Part shown: positions 39,171 through 48,387 of the stretch, piece after piece
Position numbering within the stretch: position 1 is the first letter of the stretch
Layout of the letters: each line of letters opens with the position of its first letter
NCBI RefSeq assembly: GCF_024168645.1
Contig: NZ_JALJWF010000001.1
Location: 5,149,501-5,213,500, forward strand
Length of the DNA stretch: 64,000 nt
Reading direction: 5' to 3'
Origin: Pseudomonas sp. GGS8
GTDB lineage: Bacteria; Pseudomonadota; Gammaproteobacteria; Pseudomonadales; Pseudomonadaceae
Translations under genes and position numbers: made by a program
Notes under the pieces: generated by a model
Databases searched by the model: none
Seen by the model: the letters and a program-made list of their open reading frames with translations, nothing else
What the model was told of the DNA's origin: nothing

Positions 39171-39197
39171 AGCCCTGGCATCTGCCGGGGCTTTTTT
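39171..39197 (+). terminator. Rho-independent terminator after the major coat gene
   Basis: AGCCCTGGC pairs with GCCGGGGCT (one G-T wobble) around a 4-base loop and is followed by six T. This is the central terminator that sets high coat-protein expression relative to downstream genes. Confidence 0.85.
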
Positions 39198-39279
39198 CAA
39201 AAGAGAGGGCAAGTCAAGGCAATGCCGAGGCACGAGGCATGCCGTTTGCCCGTTTTTTACTTTCAGCGGGTAAATCATT

Positions 39280-40908
39280 TTGAGCCTTTTATATCGCATA
39301 AAAGCCGTCGCCTTGTTCGGCTGCCTGTTGTTCAGTTCTCGTAGTTTTGCACTAGATTACTTTTGGTCTAATGGTGTCGGTGCTAATGGCCCAAATCCGA
39401 GTATTGCATGTGCTGCCGATGGCCAGCAAGTTTATGCTAAAAATCCTAATCAGGCGTTCGCAAAGTCCGAAGTAGAGACGCTTGAAGGCCTCAGCGCTTA
39501 TTGCCGGCATTACTATACAAACACCCCTGCATCGGGTGCTGACGACACAACCAAAGCATATAAAGGCGCAAGCAGCATCATTACCCGTCGCGGGGATAGC
39601 TGCCCAACTAGAACTGGTCCATATGACCCAGTCACCGGGATTTGCAAACCACAGCAACAACCACAATATGAGCCAGGCGAAAAGTGTAAAGATCAAGGCA
39701 CTGCTAATCCGTCTAATCCGAAGATCTGGGATGATACCGTTAATGCTTGTGTGAATTTTACGGAGGCAAAAGGAGATGCTCCATGTACTTATATTGCGAA
39801 CGCCGGTAGCTTAGGTACTGCTTATACTGTTTCTGGAAACCTGGATAAAGTTGGTAACGCGGTTGCGCCACCCACATTTATTGATGAAATACTTTCCTGC
39901 CAGGTTCGAACCATTTCCAGTTCGGAGTGCACTATTAATGTGAAAGGGGCTATCAGTTGCAATGTAATTGGTAAGCTTACTGGCAAGGCAAACCCTGCAG
40001 GCGATGTAAATGCCGCCGACGCACTGTGTCCGAACGGTAAGTGCCCAGTTAAAGAGCCAGAGACTCAGACAAAAGAAGAGGACTGTAACTTGGTGAGCGA
40101 CGGTGCAGGCGGATCCTCCTGCACTGAGTCAAAGAAGACTGAAACCCTAGGTTCGCAAAATTGCGGTTTGGTTAACGGTGAATATAAGTGTGTGACTCGT
40201 TTTCCCCGGTCGAATGGCATTGGTATAAAAACCAATACTAGCAAACAGAATTTACCTGACGGCTCCGTCCAGGTAACCACCGTTAAAAACTCTACGCACA
40301 CTGTTTGTAGCGATGTGAACACTTGTACGGAAAAGACCTCAACAACAATGACCAAAGCTATTACATCCCCTTCAGGCACAACAAAAACCGAAGCAAGTTG
40401 CAAAGGTACTTGTACACCTGATGGGAATGGCCTTGAGAGTAATCCGAATGCCGGTACAGGCAACGGTAAAGGCAACGGGGAGGAGGGTGGTGCAGGGACT
40501 GCGTCAACGACCGATGACTGCACGGTTCCGCCACCCTGTGACGGCGATCCTTTTTTGTGTGCAGTTCTGAAACAGCAGCACATCGATACATGCAAGTTGA
40601 TGGCCGGACCAACCGACCAAGAACGCTCGGAAATGCAAGGCCGGATTGATGTGCAGAAGTCCGCCATGCAGGCCAATCAAGAGGCCATGGATTCAAAAGT
40701 GAATGATTTGCTCGGCGGCTTTAAGTCGGCAAGTACTGGAGTCGGTAGCGGCGGTGGCAAGTGTTTGCCTGACATTAAATTTAGTGTTCTTGGTCATAGC
40801 CTGACGCTGGCCTTTTCTAAAACGTGTGATGCCCTCAGTTTTCTTCGTTATGCGGTACTTGCGGCGGCGTACTTGTTCGCTGCGCGTGTTGTTATTCGGG
40901 AGGTATAA
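39280..40908 (+). CDS. coaA: Adsorption protein (CoaA/pIII/TspB-like)
   Basis: 542 residues. It starts with TTG (MSLLYRIKAVALFGCLLFSS), giving a signal peptide. A long, cysteine-rich, low-complexity middle (GTGNGKGNGEEGGAGTAST) and a C-terminal membrane anchor (FLRYAVLAAAYLFAARVVIR) after KCLPDIKFSVLGHSLTLAFS match the TspB/pIII-like tip proteins that bind the host receptor and TolA and close the virion. GC content is lower than in the host genes. Confidence 0.82.
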   Translation: MSLLYRIKAVALFGCLLFSSRSFALDYFWSNGVGANGPNPSIACAADGQQVYAKNPNQAFAKSEVETLEGLSAYCRHYYTNTPASGADDTTKAYKGASSIITRRGDSCPTRTGPYDPVTGICKPQQQPQYEPGEKCKDQGTANPSNPKIWDDTVNACVNFTEAKGDAPCTYIANAGSLGTAYTVSGNLDKVGNAVAPPTFIDEILSCQVRTISSSECTINVKGAISCNVIGKLTGKANPAGDVNAADALCPNGKCPVKEPETQTKEEDCNLVSDGAGGSSCTESKKTETLGSQNCGLVNGEYKCVTRFPRSNGIGIKTNTSKQNLPDGSVQVTTVKNSTHTVCSDVNTCTEKTSTTMTKAITSPSGTTKTEASCKGTCTPDGNGLESNPNAGTGNGKGNGEEGGAGTASTTDDCTVPPPCDGDPFLCAVLKQQHIDTCKLMAGPTDQERSEMQGRIDVQKSAMQANQEAMDSKVNDLLGGFKSASTGVGSGGGKCLPDIKFSVLGHSLTLAFSKTCDALSFLRYAVLAAAYLFAARVVIREV

Positions 40909-40910
40909 CC

Positions 40911-41207
40911 ATGTTTCAAGTTCTTGTTACGGCGGGCATGTTCGTTCTTGACTGGATATTGCCACGTCTTTTATCGGTAGCTGGCACCGTTGCGGTATCG
41001 GCGTACGCCATTAATCCGATCTTCGAATTTCTCCAAGGCCAGGTGCTGCAAAAGCTGAATGGCCTGTCTGCTGATGCGGTTCGTTTTCTTCAATTCGCCG
41101 GCGTTTTTGAAGCCGTGTCGGTGGTTTTTTCCGCGTATGCACTGGCTATCGGGCTGAAAGCTGCGAAGGCCGCATTCGCCAAAAACGGAGCAAAAGGCAA
41201 TGTTTAA
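40911..41207 (+). CDS. Minor coat protein, DUF2523 family
   Basis: 98 residues with membrane segments at about 5-35 and 65-87 (LQFAGVFEAVSVVFSAYALA). GGAGGTATAACC precedes the ATG. DUF2523 proteins sit between the adsorption protein and Zot in Pf-like phages. Overlaps zot by 8 bases. Confidence 0.8.
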   Translation: MFQVLVTAGMFVLDWILPRLLSVAGTVAVSAYAINPIFEFLQGQVLQKLNGLSADAVRFLQFAGVFEAVSVVFSAYALAIGLKAAKAAFAKNGAKGNV

Positions 41208-42285
41208 GCTAGTGACAGGTTCACCTGGTGACGGCAAAACGTCCAATGAACTGTGGGACTTTTTGCATTCTGACCAGTACAAGGGACGTCCAAAATACTG
41301 CACGCCGATCAAGGGTTTCGACGCGAAGAAACACGGCGTGACCCAGATCGATCACATCCAGGACTGGCAGCAACTGCCCGAAGGTGCCGCGATTTTCTGT
41401 GATGAAGTGCAGGACTATTGCGGGACGGATCTGGGCCGAGAACCGCCGGAATGGGTCAAGCAACTGGCTCGCCATCGGCACGACGGCTACGACTTCATCT
41501 GCACCACGCAGAGCCCGATGTTCCTGCATCCATTTGCTCGAAAACTGGCCAAGCCGCATGTGCATTACATCCGGCCTTGGAACATGAAAGGCTTTCGTTA
41601 CACCTGGGATTCAGTGCAAAGCGACCCGACAACACGGTCAGCAAAAGCCATTGGCCAGCGTGCAATGGTGACGCCCAATCCCGAAGTTTTCACGCTGTAC
41701 ACCTCGACGGTGCTGGACACTCATAAAGCCCGACCGCCTTATAAAACGTTGCTGATATTGGCCGGTGCACTGGCGGTGGTTATCGGTGGAGCTGCGTTGT
41801 CCTACGTGCGGATGCATTCGATGGCCACCAAGGCACCAGAGCCCGTTGCCGTCGTTCAGCCTGAGCAGATCCCGGCCGCAAACAAGCCGGCGAGCATCGT
41901 GTTCGGTTCGCCGGCCGAAGGCTCCAAGCCGGTGTGGACCGAGGACACCATCAAGCCGCGGATGCCTGGCAATCTGTACTCGGCACCGGTTTATGATGCA
42001 CTGACGGCACCGACTGACTTTCCCAGGGTAGCCGCGTGCATGAGTTCTGAGGCGCGAGGAACCTGCACCTGTTACACGCAACAAGCCACACCAGTCGACG
42101 TGCCTCGCGGCCCGTGCGAAGTGTTCGTGAAGGCCGGTGCGTTTGATCCGTGGTTTACTGGTCGTCAGCAGCTGGAGTCAAAGCAAAACAACGAAGCTTC
42201 TGCAGTAGCGTCTGCGACGCCACAGCAGAACCAATCAGGGATGCCGTTTACAGCGGTGCCAGATACAAGCCGCACGGTGAAGTAA
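41200..42285 (+). CDS. zot: Zot-like phage assembly ATPase (pI)
   Basis: 361 residues: N-terminal P-loop (LVTGSPGDGKTSNELWDFL, Walker A at about 7-14), Walker B-like AAIFCDEVQDYCG, a TM (LLILAGALAVVIGGAALSYV) and a periplasmic C-terminal part with CTCYTQQATPV. Zot/pI drives virion extrusion through the inner membrane. Last prophage gene; dif begins 36 bases downstream. Confidence 0.9.
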   Translation: MFKLVTGSPGDGKTSNELWDFLHSDQYKGRPKYCTPIKGFDAKKHGVTQIDHIQDWQQLPEGAAIFCDEVQDYCGTDLGREPPEWVKQLARHRHDGYDFICTTQSPMFLHPFARKLAKPHVHYIRPWNMKGFRYTWDSVQSDPTTRSAKAIGQRAMVTPNPEVFTLYTSTVLDTHKARPPYKTLLILAGALAVVIGGAALSYVRMHSMATKAPEPVAVVQPEQIPAANKPASIVFGSPAEGSKPVWTEDTIKPRMPGNLYSAPVYDALTAPTDFPRVAACMSSEARGTCTCYTQQATPVDVPRGPCEVFVKAGAFDPWFTGRQQLESKQNNEASAVASATPQQNQSGMPFTAVPDTSRTVK

Positions 42286-42321
42286 TTTCAGCAGGATACA
42301 CATCCACGCTTCCTATCTGAT

Positions 42322-42349
42322 GCTTCGCATAATGTATATTATGTTAAAC
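42322..42349 (+). other. dif: dif/attR site (XerCD recombination site)
   Basis: GCTTCGCATAA-TGTATA-TTATGTTAAAC. The central 6 bases and the XerD arm are almost identical to the Pseudomonas dif consensus (XerC arm ending TTCGCATAA; XerD arm TTATGTTAAAT). It directly follows the prophage and precedes the ginABCD operon, so it is the right attachment site of the filamentous phage. Whether this is the chromosome's own dif or a mobile dif-like copy cannot be decided here. Confidence 0.85.
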
Positions 42350-42382
42350 GACAGGTCATGTCATAGATGTTCATGAGCTGTC
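42350..42382. repeat. Inverted repeat adjoining dif, candidate GInt end
   Basis: GACAGGTCATG and CATGAGCTGTC (10 of 11 complementary) flank an 11-base spacer, directly abutting the last base of dif and 52 bases before the first recombinase frame. The layout resembles paired core sites of a tyrosine recombinase, or an operator for the gin operon. Confidence 0.45.
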
Positions 42383-42434
42383 TAAGCCACTGATTCGACA
42401 AATCCGTTTCTGACGTCCACTCTCTCAACGGGCC

Positions 42435-43847
42435 ATGTCCTTCGTGTTCATGGCGAGTCATTCAATGTGGTGGCTGCCGATGAAGCTGATTCAGTGCCGT
42501 TTCTCTTCAGGTCAGCGTGTTCCGCTGCTCGTGCACGCTGGTAACGCGGAGCCGTTGCCCATACTCGTTCCGTTCATCTACGTCCAACTCAGACTCAGGC
42601 ACCGGGCTTACAATACGGCGGCGGCACATCTGCGCGCGATCCAGGCTTTCTATATCTATGCTAAAAGCCGTGACCTCAATATTGATGACGCCATCTTGGC
42701 CTGCCAATTCGAATCGATTTTGGCTTTACTGGACGGTTACGCCATTTGGCTCCAAAGCGGCCGTCAAGCCGACAACCTGGTCGCCCGAATCGGCAAAGCT
42801 GAAACGGCACCTTTTCCGTATATCGATCCGCGTACTCGTGACCAGTACCTGCGTTTGCTGAAGCTATACCTGTCCTGGTGTGTCACCCGATACATCCCGC
42901 GCGCTCGTCAAAATTCAACCACCCTGGCTAACATCGAGGTTGTATTTGCAGATGTCGCCGACGTCATTGAGCGGCGCTTTGAGAGCCATATCATCAACGT
43001 TCGGCAGGACCGCGCTCGTTACCGCAGCCTGACGGATACGCAACTCCAGATCATTCGCACATTGATTCGCCCCGGCGCTACGGAGAATCCGTTCCCGGAA
43101 AGGCTGCAGCTGCGCAATTGGCTAATGATTGAATTACTACTGGAGACCGGTATGCGCCGAGGGGAGCTTCTGAAGCTCTACACCACCGATGTCAATGAGG
43201 GTTCTCAGCATGCCTATGTCAGCATCAATGACCGCGAACATGATCCCGGCGACCCGCGCGCTGAAGAGCCTGCGCTGAAAACACACGGACGGACAGTAGG
43301 TATCTCCGCGCAGTTGTATGAGGTCTACGAGCGTTATATCCAGGGCGAGCGACGCCCCCTGCGTAATGGCAAACCAATGAAATTGCTGTACCGCTATTTG
43401 TTCATCTCTGACCGAGGTCGCCCGCTGTCGATCCGCGCGTTGTCTAACGTCCTTGATCGGCTGTTTCTGACCATTGAACTGGCTCATCCGGGGTTGTTGC
43501 CTACACTTTCCGCGCATGACTTTCGCCACACCTTTGCCGATCGGTTTTTGGCTTACCTTGTCGAGAAGCGTGGGTATGACCTCGAGCGGGCCACGGACGA
43601 ACTCCGGCGAGTCTGCGGTTGGTCCGACACTTCGACGATGCCACGCCGTTATGCAAGTCGTTATCTAGCCGAGTCGGCAACCTCCACAACGCCCAGCGTG
43701 CTTCGGCAGCCTGGAGCCGACTTGACAGTTAAGGAGGTTCGCCGTGACCAAATCAGCCGATCAAGAACACGCTTCACCCTCCTCCTCTTTTCCGACCTAC
43801 GCGTTCGAGGGCCCGGCTCAGGTTGCGATTCGAACTCGCACCACTGA
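42435..43847 (+). CDS. ginA: GInt tyrosine recombinase A
   Basis: 470 residues. SAM-like core-binding domain to about residue 190, then a catalytic domain with box I Arg in LLLETGMRRGELLKL, box II HDFRHTFADRFLAYL (HxxR) and nucleophile Tyr in MPRRYASRYLAES. Start uncertain: 42435, 42450 and 42480 (MKLIQCRFSSGQRVPLLV) are possible and none has a good ribosome site. The frame overlaps ginB by 104 bases; in another frame a TGA sits exactly at the ginB GTG, hinting that an old 4-base overlap was lost by an indel near the 3' end. Confidence 0.82.
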   Translation: MSFVFMASHSMWWLPMKLIQCRFSSGQRVPLLVHAGNAEPLPILVPFIYVQLRLRHRAYNTAAAHLRAIQAFYIYAKSRDLNIDDAILACQFESILALLDGYAIWLQSGRQADNLVARIGKAETAPFPYIDPRTRDQYLRLLKLYLSWCVTRYIPRARQNSTTLANIEVVFADVADVIERRFESHIINVRQDRARYRSLTDTQLQIIRTLIRPGATENPFPERLQLRNWLMIELLLETGMRRGELLKLYTTDVNEGSQHAYVSINDREHDPGDPRAEEPALKTHGRTVGISAQLYEVYERYIQGERRPLRNGKPMKLLYRYLFISDRGRPLSIRALSNVLDRLFLTIELAHPGLLPTLSAHDFRHTFADRFLAYLVEKRGYDLERATDELRRVCGWSDTSTMPRRYASRYLAESATSTTPSVLRQPGADLTVKEVRRDQISRSRTRFTLLLFSDLRVRGPGSGCDSNSHH

Positions 43848-45264
43848 CCAGCCACGATACGTCGATACCCGGCTGCCGGTGTGGACGTGGTACGACGGTG
43901 GACTCGCGATGAAAATGGATTGGGCTGCACTCCAATTGAATTCGGAGCTAATAGAAATAGGCAAAGGTTTTATGGCCTATGCACTTGAGAAATATGCTCC
44001 TCGAACCGCGGTAATGTTCGCAGATACCCTACGCTTTTTATCTAGTACAAATCTCGCGACCGGACTTCCTTGGGACACCCATCAACTGGTCACTGCTCTC
44101 GAGGAACTCAAAAAAACGAGGGCAGTACTTATAGGATTTCGAAGGCTTTACCGATGGGCAATGGATAGAGGAATCAATGGCTTCGATCCAATCACCTACT
44201 TAAAAATCAAGGATGTGAAATCAGATCGAGTTGACCCGTATGCGCGAATTTTTCTCTCGCAGTCTGGTTTAGACCTCGATGAGGAAGTTCGATTGCTCAA
44301 ACGCATTGAACGAGAGGTTTCACCTATCTCTTGGGAGGAGGCCCAGTTCAATATAGTGCTTCACTTAGGTTTCGAACTCGCACCACGCTCGATTCAATTC
44401 CACTCGCTTGACATCGCGGATTTTGAGTTCATTGAAAGCGCTGATCATGAGAGGTACTACACCCTGTGGCTACCCATGGCCAAAAAGGTCGGCCAGCGCA
44501 GGCCTGAGCGACGGCCCCGCAAAGTCACCTCCCGACTGGGTGAAAAAATCTCACGCCACATCTCGGAAATTCAACGCCAATTTGGCAGCGACTGCGGACC
44601 ATTATTTGTCAGTCCTAATGGAAAACGTCTGTCAGTTAACGAAATCGGTATAGGCCTTAAACATGAACTGCGTGAAGCAGGGATAGACAAGCCTAACCAG
44701 GTAACTATCTTGTTGCGTCATCACCTCGGGCAAGGTTTGGCTGACCAGGGAACACCGGCAGACATGATTGCCGAACTGCTTGGCCACAACAGCACAGTAG
44801 CGGCGCGCGCTTACGTCACGGCAACTCCCAACATTGCCCGGATCAAAGAAAAAGCACTCGGCAAGAGTCCCGCCTATCAACGCATTATGCGCAGTCTCTT
44901 GACCGGGGAAGTCGTGCAACGCCGCGATACTGTTGCCGAAAGAGCGATCCGTGGCGTGATCGACACACAGTACATTGGGGACATCGGTGCATGCGCCCTC
45001 CCGGTTCATACGCACTGCCCCTACAATCCCGTCTACGCCTGCTACACCTGCAAGAAGTTTCACCCCTTTGCTGACGGCCGCCATGAGCAGGTAAAAGAGG
45101 CGCTGCAACGAGAAGCGCAACGGTTCATAGACGTGGCAGAACAAGCCGGAGATCTCATTCACAACCGGCCCCTCGCCCAGCATCAGACAACCATCCTGGC
45201 GGTAAGCGCTACGATCGAGCGCTGCCGGAAACACACGGAGGATGCCGCAGATGACGCAGTCTAG
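43744..45264 (+). CDS. ginB: GInt tyrosine recombinase B
   Basis: 506 residues starting with GTG 7 bases after a perfect AAGGAGG. Box I Arg lies in LGFELAPRSIQFHSLDI; box II reads ILLRHHLGQGLADQG instead of HxxRH, keeping Arg but replacing the first His with Ile; GHNSTVAARAYVTATPN provides GH and the Tyr. A C-terminal Cys/His cluster (HTHCPYNPVYACYTCKKFHP) may bind zinc, as in other integrases of multi-recombinase elements. Ends inside ginC. Confidence 0.82.
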   Translation: MTKSADQEHASPSSSFPTYAFEGPAQVAIRTRTTDQPRYVDTRLPVWTWYDGGLAMKMDWAALQLNSELIEIGKGFMAYALEKYAPRTAVMFADTLRFLSSTNLATGLPWDTHQLVTALEELKKTRAVLIGFRRLYRWAMDRGINGFDPITYLKIKDVKSDRVDPYARIFLSQSGLDLDEEVRLLKRIEREVSPISWEEAQFNIVLHLGFELAPRSIQFHSLDIADFEFIESADHERYYTLWLPMAKKVGQRRPERRPRKVTSRLGEKISRHISEIQRQFGSDCGPLFVSPNGKRLSVNEIGIGLKHELREAGIDKPNQVTILLRHHLGQGLADQGTPADMIAELLGHNSTVAARAYVTATPNIARIKEKALGKSPAYQRIMRSLLTGEVVQRRDTVAERAIRGVIDTQYIGDIGACALPVHTHCPYNPVYACYTCKKFHPFADGRHEQVKEALQREAQRFIDVAEQAGDLIHNRPLAQHQTTILAVSATIERCRKHTEDAADDAV

Positions 45265-47344
45265 GGCAAGGCAGAGTCTCGAAGGCTTCATTAAACAGGA
45301 ACAAGTGGTTTTTCGGTCATTACCGATTACAACGCCGTGGGCATCAACATTGTGGTCGGTCGAGCGTTGGTTGCCGCAACGGCTAAAGCAACAGACCATA
45401 ACCTTTGAAACACATCGACAATCGCTTGAAAGGTATGGCTATTCTGTTCCTCCTAAAACTGCCCTCCCCTTGGGTTTCCAGGATTTTTGCAAGGCACTAA
45501 TCGTATATCTGCAGCGCACCCGGAGTCTGAAGTTTTCTATGGTCGCTGCATACAATATTGCCGTCCGGCGGCTGTACAACCCGTTATTTGAACGCGGCGT
45601 ATCCGACCCCACAGAGTTGACTCGGGACGATTTTGACCGCGTCGTAGGATTTCTCCGCGAGAGTGGCTACAAGAATCTTTACGATGCGGTCTCTCACCTT
45701 CAGGTAATAGCGGATACGATTGATAAAATGCAATTAACCGAGATCGCCATCCACTTTGAGCATGATGCCAAACCAGAAAACCGTCGCCACGACTACATTT
45801 CATTGCACGATCCTGATCGTGCGGTAAAACAGCGTAAATCTGATGATAAATTGCCTTCTCGCGAGGCGATGGAAGCTTACGCTCTGTGTTCGAACAAGCC
45901 GCTCAGTGACGGCGAAGAAGTATTGTTACGAGTAATCGATTTATTGATCGCGACAGGGCAACGAGGCAATGAGGTAGCAGTAGTCCCCTATGACTGTTGG
46001 GTCGAAAGGCCGATCAAAGGGGCGACAGGTGAGGTGGTTGTAGATGCCTACGGCAGGCCTCTGGTCGAATGCGGGATCAGGTATTTTGCGGAAAAGCAAT
46101 TTCAATCTCGTGTGCATTGGCTCGCAGAAAGCGACATTCCTTTGGCGAGGCGTGCTATCGAGCGGTTAAAAATTTTAACTATCGAGCAGCGTAAGATAGC
46201 GCAATGGCAAGAAAAAAATCCAGGCCGTATTTGGGAGCACTTGCCGAATACAATTTTGCCAGAGAATGAAGTCATCAAGTGGTTAGGCTTTAGCAACTTC
46301 AGAAACCTGGGTCTTTATTTAGATCGCAACGGCGTGCATCCCGTTGGCTGGTCGGATGAAGGTGATGAAGAATATCGCTGTTACTCTGCCGGAGAGATTG
46401 AGACTCTCATCGCACCTAAAGTCGGTGACCATGTAACCCTGGCAGAAGCTCATTCCAGCGGGCTTCAAGTAATACTTAGAACTAGCGAAACATTGGCCAT
46501 TGCCTTCGACGGTCAATTTCGTTGCGGTGGACGTGAGGAAAATATATTTCGTGCAATACCGCGCCGGGTGACCTTGCAAGATATCAATCGGGCGCTGGGC
46601 GCTGATCCGCGATACCCATCTATTTTTTCCCGCCGGTCGTTCGTTGAAGCCGATGGAAATCCGATTCGGCTAACCAGTCACCAACCTCGACACTGGCGAA
46701 ACACAATTTACCATCTGACCGGCATGAGTGATGTTCAGCAAGCATTGGCCTTAGGTCGAAAACGCCTCGACCAGAATGTCTACTACCAACACACGAGCAT
46801 TGAGGAAAACACTGCTGCGCATCATGAGTTTTTGGCGTTCAATAGCCATCACGAGCGCATCGATTTTCTGCATACAGGCATAAGAGATAAACGCATTCAG
46901 GGCGCGTTGACCGACAGTTACCATGCGTTGCTGTCAGATAAAGGCACGACCACTGCAGAAGCATTCCTCACCGTACACGCCACGGCTCTGCACGTGACCC
47001 CCTTCGGAGGTTGCATTCACGATTTCTCCCAAGCGCCCTGCCCTAAGCATCTTCAATGCTGGAATGGCTGCTCGCATCTCCATCTGATGGGCACTCCATC
47101 GGAGCGGGCCAACCTTGAGAGACAAGCCGAGAATCTGACGACCGCAATTACTATCATGCGCGATGCTGGCGCTGGAGAGGCAGGCAGCGATGTATGGCTG
47201 GCGGACCAGGAAGACAAGCTCAACAATTTAAAATCTGTCCTCGCACGCGATACCAATGGAGGTGTGCAACGCGTGTTTCCCAACGGGCATCCAATGACGG
47301 TTGCGGACACGGACAAACGGCACAGTTCGGTTTCGGATGATTAG
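45251..47344 (+). CDS. ginC: GInt tyrosine recombinase C
   Basis: 697 residues from the ATG at 45251 (GGAG 10 bases upstream; an ATG at 45242 is also in frame). Catalytic motifs: box I LIATGQRGNEVAVVPYD, box II TSHQPRHWRNTIYHL and the Tyr region LGRKRLDQNVYYQHTS. Near the C-terminus, FGGCIHDFSQAPCPKHLQCW with CSHLH looks like a zinc-binding module. Overlaps ginB by 14 bases and is followed 8 bases later by ginD. Confidence 0.85.
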   Translation: MTQSRARQSLEGFIKQEQVVFRSLPITTPWASTLWSVERWLPQRLKQQTITFETHRQSLERYGYSVPPKTALPLGFQDFCKALIVYLQRTRSLKFSMVAAYNIAVRRLYNPLFERGVSDPTELTRDDFDRVVGFLRESGYKNLYDAVSHLQVIADTIDKMQLTEIAIHFEHDAKPENRRHDYISLHDPDRAVKQRKSDDKLPSREAMEAYALCSNKPLSDGEEVLLRVIDLLIATGQRGNEVAVVPYDCWVERPIKGATGEVVVDAYGRPLVECGIRYFAEKQFQSRVHWLAESDIPLARRAIERLKILTIEQRKIAQWQEKNPGRIWEHLPNTILPENEVIKWLGFSNFRNLGLYLDRNGVHPVGWSDEGDEEYRCYSAGEIETLIAPKVGDHVTLAEAHSSGLQVILRTSETLAIAFDGQFRCGGREENIFRAIPRRVTLQDINRALGADPRYPSIFSRRSFVEADGNPIRLTSHQPRHWRNTIYHLTGMSDVQQALALGRKRLDQNVYYQHTSIEENTAAHHEFLAFNSHHERIDFLHTGIRDKRIQGALTDSYHALLSDKGTTTAEAFLTVHATALHVTPFGGCIHDFSQAPCPKHLQCWNGCSHLHLMGTPSERANLERQAENLTTAITIMRDAGAGEAGSDVWLADQEDKLNNLKSVLARDTNGGVQRVFPNGHPMTVADTDKRHSSVSDD

Positions 47345-47352
47345 AGGCGACC

Positions 47353-47748
47353 ATGGCGAAACGACAGATCTTGAGGGGCGGCACCTTGGACGAGGCTATC
47401 GACGCCCTCCTCGCTCAAATGATTAGCTTAGGACTGGAGCTCGCGCCTATTTCACGCCCCGAAGTGCAGCGGCGATTGGGCCTGACTAGCCGAGCTACCT
47501 TAGTGGGGGACCGCGGGAGACGAATCGAGTCCGCCCGTATCGCACAACTCAAGGAGAGTGGCAGAGATCCAGACGGTGCCCGCCGCCGAAGAACCCTCGA
47601 AGAGCGTATTGCTAATCTGCAGGCAGAGAATGCTGACTTGATAAAGCAGCGAGACCAGCTCTATGAAGCACTGTCGGCGATTGCGCATAACTGCCTGCTG
47701 AAAGGGTTGAATGTTGAGAACATACTGAATCCATTACGAAAGCGGTAA
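47353..47748 (+). CDS. ginD: GInt small coiled-coil protein
   Basis: 131 residues: an N-terminal helix-turn-helix-like part (LAPISRPEVQRRLGLTSRAT) and a C-terminal coiled coil (TLEERIANLQAENADLIKQR). Matches the small fourth protein of the GInt operon and, in layout, TnpC of Tn554-type elements. In GInts all four genes are reported as needed for integration and excision. AGGCGACC precedes the ATG. Confidence 0.8.
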   Translation: MAKRQILRGGTLDEAIDALLAQMISLGLELAPISRPEVQRRLGLTSRATLVGDRGRRIESARIAQLKESGRDPDGARRRRTLEERIANLQAENADLIKQRDQLYEALSAIAHNCLLKGLNVENILNPLRKR

Positions 47749-47858
47749 GTGGCATCGCCGTCGGCCGACGCAGCGGGTGGGCGGGTAAGAAAAGTGGCCG
47801 CGAAACCGCTAGCGCATCGGAAGGTGTCGTTAAACGTTCGAGTGTATTGGGCTCACGC

Positions 47859-48302
47859 TCACCGAGATGCTGATGCGGCTGAAAAAATGATACGAGGACG
47901 TTGCAAATTGGACCTGCCAGATCCCAAGTCTTCAGTGTAAATATGCCCTCCCTCCAAGCTATACACGTAGGCCGCCCCCGCACTCATGTCATCCATCGTC
48001 TCGCGCAACTCTAGTAGCCTCTCCATCTTCCACCCATCACTTCCGTTCAGATAAGCCGGGGAAATCAACTGTACATCCAACAGCCAGATGTCTGCTCCTT
48101 GTTCAGTAAGTAACTGCTCAAGCGCTGAAATGCAGGGAAGCATAACCATGCTAGTCAACGCTTCACTGCCTTGTTGTCGACCTACTCTGACGTAAAACCA
48201 GGGACAATGAGTGGTCTGCTCAACGTACTGCCAGTACTGGGTAGAGTCATCACCCAGGTATGCGCCGAGGAAAATTTCTGCTGGTTTGTAAGTGATGAAC
48301 AT
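47859..48302 (-). CDS. Hypothetical island protein
   Basis: 147 residues (MFITYKPAEIFLGAYLGDDS ... RPRIIFSAASASR), with a GGATGG upstream. Mixed alpha/beta with no motif I can name. It is convergent with ginD and divergent from the XRE regulator gene 85 bases away, whose product may repress it. First cargo gene of the island. Confidence 0.6.
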   Translation of the reverse strand: MFITYKPAEIFLGAYLGDDSTQYWQYVEQTTHCPWFYVRVGRQQGSEALTSMVMLPCISALEQLLTEQGADIWLLDVQLISPAYLNGSDGWKMERLLELRETMDDMSAGAAYVYSLEGGHIYTEDLGSGRSNLQRPRIIFSAASASR

Positions 48303-48387
48303 AGCGCCATCCCAAAAGTGAACACTATAGATTGTAGCCCTATAGAGCTCGCGAAGGCTTCATCGTTCCTTTTGCGAGGTCGGCAAT

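Larger units (their letters stand above)
34348..42349 (+). mobile_element. Pf-like filamentous prophage (inovirus)
   Basis: The gene order is that of Pf-type inoviruses: leftward repressor, rightward replication initiator, small proteins, ssDNA-binding protein, minor and major coat proteins with a terminator, adsorption protein, DUF2523 minor coat protein and Zot ATPase, ending at a dif site used by XerCD. No integrase is encoded, consistent with host XerCD use. The right end is well defined at dif (42322-42349); the left end is uncertain and may lie anywhere between 33.94 and 34.6 kb because no second good dif copy is visible in the same orientation. Confidence 0.85.

Noticed and set aside
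47749..47940. 63-codon frame after ginD
   Set aside because: GTG start without ribosome site, overlaps the convergent gene at 47859, no recognisable features.
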